DNA of 64,000 nucleotides from UBA4744 sp963717135 (GCA_963717135.1 CAVQVN010000003.1:124001-188000), one strand, 5' to 3'; shown: positions 50,042-58,462, counted from the first letter of the stretch. Program-made: numbers and translations. Notes: generated from the sequence alone by a model not told the origin.

Positions 50042-50101
50042 CCAGTAGCCAGTAGCCAGTAGCCAGTAGCCAGCGGCCAGCGGCCAGCGGCCAGCGGCCG
50101 G
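50018..50101. repeat. Heptamer tandem array starting inside msrA
   Basis: Twelve units of 7 nt without interruption: TATCCAG x3, TAGCCAG x5, CGGCCAG x3, CGGCCGG. The units change in blocks, as if single variants spread by slippage. A second short array of GGAAACT (about three units) lies at 50112-50135, just before the PRODH stop. Confidence 0.95.
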
Positions 50102-50147
50102 CATACCACTATGGAAACTGGAAACTGGAAACTGGCCGAGAACCGGC

Positions 50148-51071
50148 CTACTTCCCCACCACCGCTCGCAGGAACAATGCGAGATTGGCCGGACGCTCGG
50201 CCATCCGCCGGGTCAGGTACGCGTACCACTGTGATCCGTAGGGCACGTAAACGCGCAGGCGGTGGCCGCGGTCGACGATCTCTTGTTGGAGCGTCGGGCG
50301 TACTCCATAGAGCATCTGGAACTCAAAGTCGCCCTCCCGTACCCGGGCCCGTGCGTAGGTGTCGTTGATGAGGGCGTCGTCGTGGGTAGCGATGGCCGGG
50401 TAGATGCCCGGTTCGTCCATGAGCACTGCCAGCAGTCGACGGAAACGGGCATCAACTTGCTGTTTGTCCTGGACGGCTACCTCCGGTGGCTCCACATAGG
50501 CGCCCTTGCAGAGCCGGATGTGCCCGCCGAGCGGCACGATGCGCCGCACATCGTCTTCGGTGCGGTGCAGGTATGCCTGCACGGCTACTCCGAGGTTTCC
50601 AAAGCGCTGTTGGACATCTGAATACAACTCAATGGTGGGATCGGTCCAGGTCGACTCTTCCATATCGACGGTGACCGTGCTCCCCACCTCGGCGGCTCGC
50701 TTGGCCAAGGTCTCGAGGGCTGCCATGGCAAGCGAGCGGTCGACTCCCAGACCCAGCTGGGTCAGCTTGACCGATATGTTGGCATTGAGCCGCTCGGCTT
50801 CGATTTGATCGAGGCAAGCCAGATAATCGGCTAGAGCTGCAGCGGCCGATCCGCCGTCGTGCACATGCTCACCCAGATGGTCCATCGACACCGAAATGCC
50901 TCGATCGTTGAGGATGCGGGCCACGGTCACGGCGTCGGGAAGCTCCTCTCCGGCCACAAACCGGGTGGCGAGACGGCGGCCCAACGGGTACTCGGTGAAT
51001 AGCCGATTGACCCACGTCCGCTCGGTGATACCGAGCATTCCCCGGCGGAACAGCGATGAGAGGTCGGGCAC
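50148..51071 (-). CDS. Proline dehydrogenase
   Basis: 307 residues, the size of stand-alone PRODH. Motifs: GISVSMDHLGEHVHDG, ISVKLTQLGLGVDRSLA, TVDMEESTWTDPTIELYSDV, VQAYLHRTEDDVRRIVPLGG, RLCKGAYVEPPEV and the end YLTRRMAERPANL with its substrate Arg pair. It is a FAD enzyme oxidising proline to P5C and passing electrons to quinone. GTG start overlapping the proC stop (TAGTG). No P5C dehydrogenase is in the window. Confidence 0.92.
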   Translation of the reverse strand: MPDLSSLFRRGMLGITERTWVNRLFTEYPLGRRLATRFVAGEELPDAVTVARILNDRGISVSMDHLGEHVHDGGSAAAALADYLACLDQIEAERLNANISVKLTQLGLGVDRSLAMAALETLAKRAAEVGSTVTVDMEESTWTDPTIELYSDVQQRFGNLGVAVQAYLHRTEDDVRRIVPLGGHIRLCKGAYVEPPEVAVQDKQQVDARFRRLLAVLMDEPGIYPAIATHDDALINDTYARARVREGDFEFQMLYGVRPTLQQEIVDRGHRLRVYVPYGSQWYAYLTRRMAERPANLALFLRAVVGK

Positions 51072-51895
51072 TAGAGCTCTCCGTTCTCCTCGGCCCGCTT
51101 TCCCAACTCCCGCGAGCGATCGCCGGCGGCTCGCACGGCATCTTCAACCAGTGCCCGAAATCCCCGCTCCTCGAGTACGTGCACGGCCGCGGCAGTCGTG
51201 CCACCCGGCGAAGTGACCTGGGCTCGCAACTCGAACGGGCTCAGGCCGGTTTCGACCAGCAGGGCTCCCGAACCCTTGATGGTCTGGTGTACCAACCGCT
51301 CGGCGATCTGGCGGGGTAGACCCTCCCGGATGGCAGCTTCGGTGAGTGCTTCCGCCAACAAAAAGGCGTAGGCCGGCCCAGTTCCCGAAACGGCAGTGAC
51401 GGCGTCGAGCAGGCTCTCCTCCATCTGGATGACCTGGCCGACTGCCGACAGCACCTGCTCAGCGCGGGCCAGAGCTGTCTCATCAGCAAAGCGGCCGCCC
51501 GCCAGACCGGTGATACCTTCGTCGACCAACGCCGGAGTATTGGGCATCGCCCGAACCACGGGCACCTCGCCGAATGAAGCTTCATAAAGCCGGGTAGGCA
51601 CGCCCGCCGCCAGTGACAGGATCAGCTGGTCGGGTCGGTAACTACCTTGCATCTGAGATATCAGGTATGGCACATCGCGTGGTTTCACGGCAACGACCAC
51701 GACCTCCTTGCCGGACAGCGCTTCAACCGGATCGAGCGACACCACACATCCGGTCTTGTCTATGAGTTCCCGCCGACGCTCCTGGCGGCGAACCGCCATC
51801 GAAATCTCGTCAGGCTCCCAGCCGGCTCGCAAGAGTCCGGAAGCCAGAGCTTCGCCCATGGCTCCGGCACCGAGGATGGCAACAGTTGAATGCAT
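51071..51895 (-). CDS. proC: Pyrroline-5-carboxylate reductase
   Basis: 274 residues. VAILGAGAMGEALASGLLRA is the NADP-binding loop, VVVAVKPRDVPYLISQMQG and VRAMPNTPALVDEGITGLAG are ProC signatures, and AVSGTGPAYAFLLAEALTEA with TIKGSGALL the dimerisation/active region. It makes proline from P5C. ATG 51895 is the real start; the longer frame adds unrelated residues. The gene is followed, with overlap, by proline dehydrogenase, which does the reverse conversion. Confidence 0.95.
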   Translation of the reverse strand: MHSTVAILGAGAMGEALASGLLRAGWEPDEISMAVRRQERRRELIDKTGCVVSLDPVEALSGKEVVVVAVKPRDVPYLISQMQGSYRPDQLILSLAAGVPTRLYEASFGEVPVVRAMPNTPALVDEGITGLAGGRFADETALARAEQVLSAVGQVIQMEESLLDAVTAVSGTGPAYAFLLAEALTEAAIREGLPRQIAERLVHQTIKGSGALLVETGLSPFELRAQVTSPGGTTAAAVHVLEERGFRALVEDAVRAAGDRSRELGKRAEENGEL

Positions 51896-51926
51896 GGTTG
51901 CAGTATATGAAGTCGCCCCGCCCGCC

Positions 51927-52583
51927 TCAGTGCTGGCGCAGATACTGGCGAACCATCCCCATGACGGTGGCCACAGCCCGCCGGTTGTATCCCTCCGGAA
52001 TGATGATGTCGGCGTACCGCTTGCTCGGCTCCACAAACTGAAGATGCATGGGTCGCACCGTCGATAGGTACTGGCTGATAACCGAATCGAGGGAACGGTT
52101 CCGCTCCTCGATGTCCCGCTGCAGGCGGCGCAGAATCCGCAGGTCGGCGTCGGTGTCGACGTAGATCTTGAGATCCATCAACTCCCGGAGCTCCTGCTCC
52201 ACCAAAACGAGGATGCCGTCGACGACAATCGTTGGTTTGGGCTCAACGGTGACCGTTTCGGGAAGGCGGGAGTGGGTGGTGAAGTCATATACGGGCTTCT
52301 CTATCGACCGGCCGGCAACAAGGGCCCGGAGGTGTTCGATCAATAGGTCCGTCTCGAGAGAATCGGGGTGATCGAAATTCACCTTGGCTCGTTCCTCGAA
52401 CGACAGCGACCCGTAATCCCGGTAGTAGGAGTCGTGCTCGACAAGAGCCACGAGGTCTTTCCCGATCTGTGCGACGATCGAACTCGATATCGTCGTCTTG
52501 CCCGACCCTGAACCTCCGGCCACTCCAATGACGAGCGGACCCCCACCCTCAGGCAGTTCCAGATGCTCGGGTCCTTTGAACAT
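51927..52583 (-). CDS. udk: Uridine kinase
   Basis: 218 residues. LVIGVAGGSGSGKTTISSSI is the P-loop; EHDSYYRDYGSLSFEERAKV and NFDHPDSLETDLLIEHL are the uridine kinase/phosphoribulokinase signatures; VYDFTTHSR and IVVDGILVL follow. It phosphorylates uridine and cytidine in pyrimidine salvage. It precedes proC by 31 nt on the same strand and probably shares its message. Confidence 0.94.
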   Translation of the reverse strand: MFKGPEHLELPEGGGPLVIGVAGGSGSGKTTISSSIVAQIGKDLVALVEHDSYYRDYGSLSFEERAKVNFDHPDSLETDLLIEHLRALVAGRSIEKPVYDFTTHSRLPETVTVEPKPTIVVDGILVLVEQELRELMDLKIYVDTDADLRILRRLQRDIEERNRSLDSVISQYLSTVRPMHLQFVEPSKRYADIIIPEGYNRRAVATVMGMVRQYLRQH

Positions 52584-52713
52584 GTGACAGGCATTCGCGT
52601 CGGCTGTCTGTCACGATAAAGGGGATGGCCGTTTCGCGCCATCTGACCTCCCAGTCCTCTCCGAAAAAGCTGCGGCGCTGGTCATAATCAATCGACATGC
52701 GCTAAAAAGGCCC

Positions 52714-53727
52714 ATGCCTCGCAGAACTCTCAGTCGGCGTTTGCGGACCATTCCCACCTTTGCCGGTGGTCTGCTCCTCCTGGTTGCATTGGCTCCACTG
52801 CTGCTCCCCCTGATCGCTTTGGCAGACTCCATACGCTGGTTGGTGCGTCGCCGCCACTGGATGGGACTCCGCCTCTATCTGTTCGGAGTGGTGTACCTGG
52901 CGGCGGAGTTGGTCGGTCTGATCGCCCTGGGCGCGGTGTGGCTGGCCGCCGGGTTCGGTCGATTCCGCCGCCGGCTCCTGGACTGGACCTTCGCCATTCA
53001 GCAGGCCTGGGCCGGCACGCTGTTCGCCGCGGTACGGATGATCTTTGGTTTGCGGTTTGCGGTAACCGGCGAGGAAGTCGTCGCCCCCGGGCCGATATTG
53101 TTGCTCGCCCGCCATGCCTCGATCGTCGACAATCTGCTTCCCTCGGCGTTGGTGAGCAAGCCGCACGGAATTCGACTCCGGTACGTGCTGAAGCGCGAGT
53201 TGCTGAGCGACCCATGCCTCGATGTGGCCGGTAATCGTCTTCCCAACTACTTCGTCGATCGTGACTCGCACGACACCGCCGCCGAACTCGATGCCATTCG
53301 CGAACTGGGCGGTGGGATCGGACCGCAGGAGGGAGTGCTGATCTACCCGGAGGGAACTCGTTTCACCCCAGCCAAACAGGCGCGGGCCCTCGAGAAGCTC
53401 CGGCAGGGAGATCCGCTCATCTCCAAGAGAGCCCAACGCCTGCGGCACCTTCTCCCACCTCGACTTGGCGGGTCGCTGGCCCTGCTCGACGCCGCATCCC
53501 CGGCCGACGTCGTCGTGCTGGCCCATTACGGCTTGGACGGCTTCGCTCAGCTTCGGGACATCTGGGCGGGAGGCATGGTCGACACGACCGTCCGGGTGGA
53601 CTTCCGGAGGATTCCGAGGAGCGAGCTACCGACCGAACAAGCCGACCGGATCACCTGGCTCTACGACGTGTGGGAGCGGGTTGACGACTGGATCGAAGAG
53701 CAGAGCCGGAGCGATCGGCAACCATGA
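52714..53727 (+). CDS. PlsC-type acyltransferase with membrane N-terminus
   Basis: 337 residues. Two hydrophobic helices near the N-terminus (AGGLLLLVALAPLLLPLIAL, LFGVVYLAAELVGLIALGAV) anchor it. LLLARHASIVDNLLPSALVS has the HxxxxD acyltransferase motif and VLIYPEGTRFTPAKQ the EGTR substrate motif. It acylates a lysophospholipid or similar lipid; the specific acceptor is unknown. Its TGA overlaps the photolyase ATG (53724-53727). Confidence 0.85.
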   Translation: MPRRTLSRRLRTIPTFAGGLLLLVALAPLLLPLIALADSIRWLVRRRHWMGLRLYLFGVVYLAAELVGLIALGAVWLAAGFGRFRRRLLDWTFAIQQAWAGTLFAAVRMIFGLRFAVTGEEVVAPGPILLLARHASIVDNLLPSALVSKPHGIRLRYVLKRELLSDPCLDVAGNRLPNYFVDRDSHDTAAELDAIRELGGGIGPQEGVLIYPEGTRFTPAKQARALEKLRQGDPLISKRAQRLRHLLPPRLGGSLALLDAASPADVVVLAHYGLDGFAQLRDIWAGGMVDTTVRVDFRRIPRSELPTEQADRITWLYDVWERVDDWIEEQSRSDRQP

Positions 53728-55064
53728 GCTCGGGTCTCGTCTGGTTCCGGAAAGATCTCCGGCTCACCGACAACCCTGCTTGGGGGTCGGCCACATCGGA
53801 TCACGCAAGCGTGGTGGCCCTGTTTGTGATTGATCCCCGGCTCTGGGGCGGAGCCATGCCCCACCGGCGAGCCCAGTTGACCGCGAATCTGCACGCCCTC
53901 GATCGGCAACTCGTCGAGGTGGGCGGGCGCTTCCGCGTGCTGACCGGGGACCCGCTGGAGATCATCCCGGCCGTGGCCGCCGGACACGAAGCCGTGTACT
54001 GGAACGACGACGTATCCCCGTTTGCCCGCCGGCGGGACGACGCGGTTCGCAAGCGGGTACCCGCCGTGACCTTCCACGGCTCTTTGGTCCACCCACCGGG
54101 AAGCATCCTCACCAACCTTGGTGAGCCCTACCGGGTATTCACCCCCTTCTGGCGCAACTGGTCGGCCACCGAATGGGAACCATGGCCCGAGGCCGGTCGC
54201 GCCGAAGTGGCCGACGATCCGGGTGAAGGTGCTCCCGGACTCTCGATGGACCCTTACTTGCCGCCCGGGGAAGAGGGAGCGCAGCACCGTTTACGTCGGT
54301 TCAACGTGGAGGCCTACGAGTCGACCCGTAACCGACCGGACCTGTCGGGCACGTCCTTTCTATCGGTAGACCTGAAGTTCGGAACCATCAGCCCTCGGGC
54401 GGTCATTCGCCGGCTGGAAGGCAGGTCGGCGGAAGCATTCGTCCGACAACTGGCCTGGCGAGATTTCTACGCCCACTTGCTGGCGGCTTTCCCCGGCATG
54501 GCCTCGACCAATCTGCGGCCCGAGTACGACGGGCTGGAGTGGCGAAATGATCCGGACGAGTTTGCCGCATGGCAGTCGGGCCGGACCGGGTACCCCCTGG
54601 TAGATGCCGGAATGCGCCAGTTGCTGGAGATGGGGTGGATCCACAATCGGGTGCGTATGATCACGGCCTCGTTTCTAGTAAAAGACCTGCTGATCGACTG
54701 GCGCTGGGGGGAACGCTACTTCCGCCGGTGGCTGCTCGATGCCGACCCGGCCCAAAACGCCGGGAACTGGCAGTGGGTCGCAGGAACCGGAGCCGACGCC
54801 GCCCCCTACTTCCGGGTGTTCAATCCGGTCACCCAAAGCCGCAAGTTCGATCCCAATGGCGACTACATAAGGCGCTTCGTTCCGGAGCTGGCTCCCCTTC
54901 CGACCGATCTGATTCACGCGCCCTGGGAGGCCGGCAGCTCGGAGTTGTCGAAATACGGGGTCATTCTCGGGGAATCGTATCCAAGCCCGCTGGTTGACCA
55001 TGCGGTATCCCGCCGGGAGACCATCGCCGCCTATGAGGCCGCCCGGACCCGAAACACAGGATGA
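53724..55064 (+). CDS. phr: Deoxyribodipyrimidine photolyase (class I CPD)
   Basis: 446 residues. The N-terminal antenna-binding domain starts LVWFRKDLRLTDNPAW, and the C-terminal FAD domain contains RTGYPLVDAGMRQLLEMGW, HNRVRMITASFLVKDLLIDW, AQNAGNWQWVAGTGADAAPY and RVFNPVTQSRKFDPNGDYI. These are the signatures of CPD photolyases, which use blue light to split pyrimidine dimers; it fits a light-exposed habitat. Coupled to the acyltransferase gene by ATGA. Confidence 0.94.
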   Translation: MSSGLVWFRKDLRLTDNPAWGSATSDHASVVALFVIDPRLWGGAMPHRRAQLTANLHALDRQLVEVGGRFRVLTGDPLEIIPAVAAGHEAVYWNDDVSPFARRRDDAVRKRVPAVTFHGSLVHPPGSILTNLGEPYRVFTPFWRNWSATEWEPWPEAGRAEVADDPGEGAPGLSMDPYLPPGEEGAQHRLRRFNVEAYESTRNRPDLSGTSFLSVDLKFGTISPRAVIRRLEGRSAEAFVRQLAWRDFYAHLLAAFPGMASTNLRPEYDGLEWRNDPDEFAAWQSGRTGYPLVDAGMRQLLEMGWIHNRVRMITASFLVKDLLIDWRWGERYFRRWLLDADPAQNAGNWQWVAGTGADAAPYFRVFNPVTQSRKFDPNGDYIRRFVPELAPLPTDLIHAPWEAGSSELSKYGVILGESYPSPLVDHAVSRRETIAAYEAARTRNTG

Positions 55065-55121
55065 TCCGAATAGCCCTCCCGCTTCGTATACCCGGCAAAC
55101 GACCCACCTGGAGGCACTCCC

Positions 55122-55589
55122 ATGACCCGGCTCAGCGAACAGATCATCACGCGAACTCCTGTTGAAAAGGCCTTTGCGTACGCGGCAGATTTCAACAACA
55201 TCCAGGAATGGGATCCCGGAATTTCGGAGTCCGCTCAAATCGGCGAAGGTCCGGTAGGGCTCGGAACCCGATTCGATGTACTGGTGGCGTTCGGCAGCCG
55301 CCACATTCCCATGGTGTACACCATCACGGAATTCGACCCACCCCACCGTGTCGTGCTGGTCGGACAAGGGTCGAGTCTGACGGCCGTCGACGAGATCACC
55401 TTCGCTGAGGTTCCGCAGGGCACGGCAATCAGATACACCGCCGATCTGACCTTCAAGGGTTTCGGCCGCTTCGTCGAACCCTTCCTGGGGAGCGTGCTCA
55501 AGGGGGTCGGGCGCAAGGCGGTAGAAGGGCTTTCGGCAGCCCTCCGTGCGAAGGAACCTGCGCCCGCCTCGCCGCCCGCAACTCCCTAG
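55122..55589 (+). CDS. SRPBCC-family protein
   Basis: 155 residues of the START/SRPBCC fold: a hydrophobic ligand pocket formed by FAYAADFNNIQEWDPGISES, MVYTITEFDPPHRVVLVGQG and IRYTADLTFKGFGRFVEP. Similar proteins bind lipids, polyketides or aromatic compounds, or act as cyclases; nothing narrows it down. It has a Pro/Ala-rich C-terminal tail. The gene follows the photolyase by 57 nt. The next 160 nt contain the second copy of the 64-nt dispersed repeat. Confidence 0.82.
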   Translation: MTRLSEQIITRTPVEKAFAYAADFNNIQEWDPGISESAQIGEGPVGLGTRFDVLVAFGSRHIPMVYTITEFDPPHRVVLVGQGSSLTAVDEITFAEVPQGTAIRYTADLTFKGFGRFVEPFLGSVLKGVGRKAVEGLSAALRAKEPAPASPPATP

Positions 55590-55592
55590 CGC

Positions 55593-55656
55593 CGCGACTC
55601 ACAACGTTTACCTGGATTGGGGCAGCCGCATCCATGTTCGCTCCCCCTTTCCTTGG
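55593..55656. repeat. 64-nt dispersed repeat, second copy
   Basis: Matches 38348-38411 over ACAACGTTTACCTGGATTGG and GGCAGCCGCAT plus CCTTGG. Here the repeat lies just after the SRPBCC stop in the opposite gene context from copy one, in the same orientation on the + strand. Confidence 0.75.
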
Positions 55657-55752
55657 TTCTCGGGCGCATCGGTTTGGTCGTCGACTCGGTGTGCACTGAG
55701 CCCTCCCTCTCGTGTTCCGCGCGTGAGGTGCTCGGAGGACGACAATGGGAGG

Positions 55753-56169
55753 ATGACTGCTATCGATAGCGCCCGGCGCTGGGCCGAGACCTGGAAGTCG
55801 GCCTGGGAAGCCCTCGACACTGAAGCCATCGTCGCCCTCTACGCGATCGACGCACGGCTCTCCACCGAACCGTTCCGTGAGCCGTACCTTGGTCGCGACG
55901 GCGTGCGCGCCTACGTGGGCCGCGTGTTCGGCGAGGAGGAGGATCCGAATGTCGAGGTGGGCGTCCCGATCGTCGACGGGAACCGGGCCGCGGTGCCCTG
56001 GTGGGCGTCGCTTCGCGAGGAGGGAGTCGACACCACTCTCGCCGGCATTTCGCTTCTGCGCTTCAACGGAGACGGCCTGGTGACCGAACAATGGGACGCC
56101 TGGAACTCGATACTGGAGCGACGGCGGCCGCCCAAAGACCGGGGTCCATTCGCCCTGCCGATCGAGTAG
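55753..56169 (+). CDS. SnoaL-like/NTF2-fold protein
   Basis: 138 residues. ARRWAETWKSAWEALDTEAI, VALYAIDARLSTEPFREPYL and GLVTEQWDAWNSILE fit the NTF2/SnoaL-like fold, a cone-shaped pocket used by hydrolases, cyclases and stress proteins. ATG 55753 follows GGAGG. Paired tail-to-tail with another NTF2-like gene at 56224. Confidence 0.82.
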   Translation: MTAIDSARRWAETWKSAWEALDTEAIVALYAIDARLSTEPFREPYLGRDGVRAYVGRVFGEEEDPNVEVGVPIVDGNRAAVPWWASLREEGVDTTLAGISLLRFNGDGLVTEQWDAWNSILERRRPPKDRGPFALPIE

Positions 56170-56223
56170 GGCGACGGAGGAGACACCCGCCACCCGGACA
56201 TACCCGACTTCGTTGTGTCTTCC

Positions 56224-56598
56224 TCAGGTACCGGCAGTTTTCCCACTGGGATGGCGCATGTACCACTCGGTGAAGGCGGTGCACCTTCCCCTTTCGTCGA
56301 AATCGATCACGAACAGATTGGAGTACGTCTTGCCGTCTGCATATCGCGTGATTCCCGTCACGATCGACCGATCGTCATGAACCAGCAGCGGCCGGTACTC
56401 CGCCTCCCAGGATCCTGGTTCATCTGGTTCCTTGAGCCAATCGGTCACGATCTCCTCTCGACCTCGTAGCGGCTCGTCCCACGGGTGGTAGGCGTAAGTG
56501 GCATCTTCGGCGAAAAGGGCGGCGATTGACTCCGGATCGTTGCTACGCCAGGCGTCGATATAGGCATCGATCCACCTGGTAACGGTTTCGTATTGCAT
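56224..56598 (-). CDS. SnoaL-like/NTF2-fold protein
   Basis: 124 residues from ATG 56598. VTRWIDAYIDAWRSNDPESI, AALFAEDATYAYHPWDEPLR and VIDFDERGRCTAFTEWYM are the NTF2/SnoaL pattern. The convergent gene at 55753 has the same fold but clearly different sequence, so they are distant paralogues. Substrate unknown. Confidence 0.82.
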   Translation of the reverse strand: MQYETVTRWIDAYIDAWRSNDPESIAALFAEDATYAYHPWDEPLRGREEIVTDWLKEPDEPGSWEAEYRPLLVHDDRSIVTGITRYADGKTYSNLFVIDFDERGRCTAFTEWYMRHPSGKTAGT

Positions 56599-56694
56599 GA
56601 GACCTCCGTAGGGGGAATGAGTCAGACTACGTGGTGATCCGATCACCCGGCTCGGTCGGTGCTTCCAGACCTTCGCGACTTCGGCTGTGCGAAC

Positions 56695-57426
56695 TTACCG
56701 GGCAAACTCGAGATCTGGTGACGAAACCGGCACGGCGTAGACGACCACGTTGCTGTCGTAGCTACCCGACGATTCGCTGAAGCCTCCACCGCAGGTGATC
56801 AAGGTCACCACCGGAGAGCCCTCCTTGGCAAAAATGGTGTCGAGCGGGAGCTCCGCTTTTCCGTAGACGGTCCGGGCCTCGACCCGGAACGCCCTGACCG
56901 AGCCGTCGCTGAACCCAATCTCGACGAGATCCCCGGCATCTACGTTGCGCAGATTGAAAAACACGCCGGGGCCTTGAGAAGCCAGATCCACGTGAGCGGC
57001 CAGAACGGCCGATCCGCTCTCGCCGGGTCGGGAACCGAACTGATACCAGGCGACGTCGCGCACGTTGCCGGGAACGGCCATCTGCCCCGTGCGCTGGTTC
57101 ACTCCCGTGGGAACAATGGGGGCGTCGACCTCGATCGAGCCCAGCCTGAGCGTCACCGGCACAATGCCATCGGAAGCCGGGGCTTCGGTGAGTACGCCGG
57201 ACCTGATGGGCACCGTAGGCGTTGACGACCGGGAGTCGCCCGAGGAGTCCCCTGAGGTCGGGAGGGGAGCCGGCGGCGTGGTGGCGGGCCGGTCGCTGAG
57301 CAAAGCTTCAACGGCGGCCACATCTCCGACTTGGCCCGGTTGGTTGATGATCAGGAAAGCCGACGCAAGGGAGATGAGCGCGACGAGGCTCAAGGCGAAG
57401 ATCAATGCGAGAGTTCGGCGAGCCAT
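56695..57426 (-). CDS. Class E/F sortase
   Basis: 243 residues from ATG 57426. A signal anchor (ALIFALSLVALISLASAFL), a Pro/Ser/Thr linker, then the sortase barrel: VNQRTGQMAVPGNVRDVAWY, GSAVLAAHVDLASQGPGVF with catalytic His, and VTLITCGGGFSESSGSYDSN with catalytic Cys. I see no clear Arg in the strand after the Cys, where class F usually has one, so the triad may differ. A likely substrate (DUF4397 protein) lies directly upstream on the same strand. Confidence 0.85.
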   Translation of the reverse strand: MARRTLALIFALSLVALISLASAFLIINQPGQVGDVAAVEALLSDRPATTPPAPLPTSGDSSGDSRSSTPTVPIRSGVLTEAPASDGIVPVTLRLGSIEVDAPIVPTGVNQRTGQMAVPGNVRDVAWYQFGSRPGESGSAVLAAHVDLASQGPGVFFNLRNVDAGDLVEIGFSDGSVRAFRVEARTVYGKAELPLDTIFAKEGSPVVTLITCGGGFSESSGSYDSNVVVYAVPVSSPDLEFAR

Positions 57427-57442
57427 GGAGCAATCGTAGAGA

Positions 57443-57477
57443 AACCCGGGGAGACCGGTAGTTGGTCTCCCCGGGTT
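57443..57477 (-). terminator. Terminator of the DUF4397 gene
   Basis: Perfect 14-bp stem AACCCGGGGAGACC (57443-57456) and GGTCTCCCCGGGTT (57464-57477), followed on the minus strand by TTTCTCT. It stands between the surface-protein gene and the sortase start. Confidence 0.85.
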
Positions 57478-57499
57478 CGGTGGCATCGTTGCCGTCTAA

Positions 57500-58327
57500 C
57501 TAGTTTGTGGAACGACGGGCCAGGGCCACGCCGGAACCGGCCAAGGCCATCAGAGCGACTGCGCCGGCGATCGCCAGGGCGATCGGGAATCCGTCGGCAG
57601 CCAGACCAGCGGTTCCAGTGGGGACGCCTGCGGGAGCCGCACCCAGACCGGAGATGGTCTGAACGGCCACCGTGAAGCTTCCACCGTCCAGCGAACCGAT
57701 TGCATAGACGATCGTCGAAGTACCTTCGGCCAGATCGAGATCCGCCTCGAACACCACCGGTTCGGTGGCACCGGTCGGGACGACCTTGGCGTTATAGGTG
57801 CCGGCCGGAACATCACCGGAAGCCTGGTTCGGGTTGCTGAGACCTGAGAACAACACGCCGTCATTGGCCAAAACGTCTACCGTCGGGGCGGCTGCCGTGT
57901 GGCGGACCGTCAAACGGGTTTCGCCGGCCGCGATCTCCGAGATGTCGTTGACGAAGACTGAAGCGGTCGCCGCGCCGGACTCATCGAGGTGCGCCTCGAT
58001 GGTGGCGTTGGCGCCGGCCGGCAAGGTCACGGGCAGCGGCCCGAGCGCCGGATCGGTGCTCGCCGGGTCGACGCCGGCCGCGTAGATCTCGATCGAATAG
58101 TCGGCGGCCGCCAAGGTGACGGGGCCGGCGAACTCGCCGAAGGTCAGGCCGGGAATGAACGGAGCGCTGTAGTCGCCGTTCACGTAGATGTCGACCGGAA
58201 ATCCACCGTCACCGGGGATGCCGTGCAGCACGGTCACTGTGCCGTCCGTGGTTTGGGCGAATGCTGCTCCGGCCGGGAGGGCCAGCAGCATCAATGCCAC
58301 CAGGAAGATGCGTCCGTATGTGCGCAT
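57500..58327 (-). CDS. DUF4397 surface protein with sortase-type C-terminus
   Basis: 275 residues from ATG 58327. Signal peptide (RIFLVALMLLALPAGAAFAQ), then a DUF4397 domain (VTVLHGIPGDGGFPVDIYVN, VRHTAAAPTVDVLANDG) of beta-sandwich repeats. The C-terminus reads TAGLAADGFPIALAIAGAVA, a hydrophobic helix, and ends ARRSTN: the sorting-signal layout with the unusual motif LAADG in place of LPxTG. The adjacent sortase gene downstream suggests that the protein is cell-wall anchored. A DUF4397 domain probably mediates adhesion or protein binding. Confidence 0.82.
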   Translation of the reverse strand: MRTYGRIFLVALMLLALPAGAAFAQTTDGTVTVLHGIPGDGGFPVDIYVNGDYSAPFIPGLTFGEFAGPVTLAAADYSIEIYAAGVDPASTDPALGPLPVTLPAGANATIEAHLDESGAATASVFVNDISEIAAGETRLTVRHTAAAPTVDVLANDGVLFSGLSNPNQASGDVPAGTYNAKVVPTGATEPVVFEADLDLAEGTSTIVYAIGSLDGGSFTVAVQTISGLGAAPAGVPTGTAGLAADGFPIALAIAGAVALMALAGSGVALARRSTN

Positions 58328-58373
58328 GTCTTTACTCCTTCTAGATGAGGCCCGAGGTTGGGCCGTTGACAGA

Positions 58374-58389
58374 GCCTCTACGTAGAGGC
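58374..58389. promoter_or_regulatory. 16-bp perfect palindrome between surface-protein and sigma genes
   Basis: GCCTCTACGTAGAGGC, preceded by TTGACA at 58366-58371. It lies between divergent starts (58327 and 58463) and is the best operator candidate for shared control. Confidence 0.55.
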
Positions 58390-58462
58390 GGTTGGACTTG
58401 GATGACATTTGTCGTTAAAAAGATCGCGGGGAAACGATTCGAGACCGAGGAAACGGCTGATA

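Noticed and set aside
50018..50101. Heptamer array as a CRISPR
   Set aside because: Units are 7 nt and contiguous with no unique spacers. No cas genes are present.
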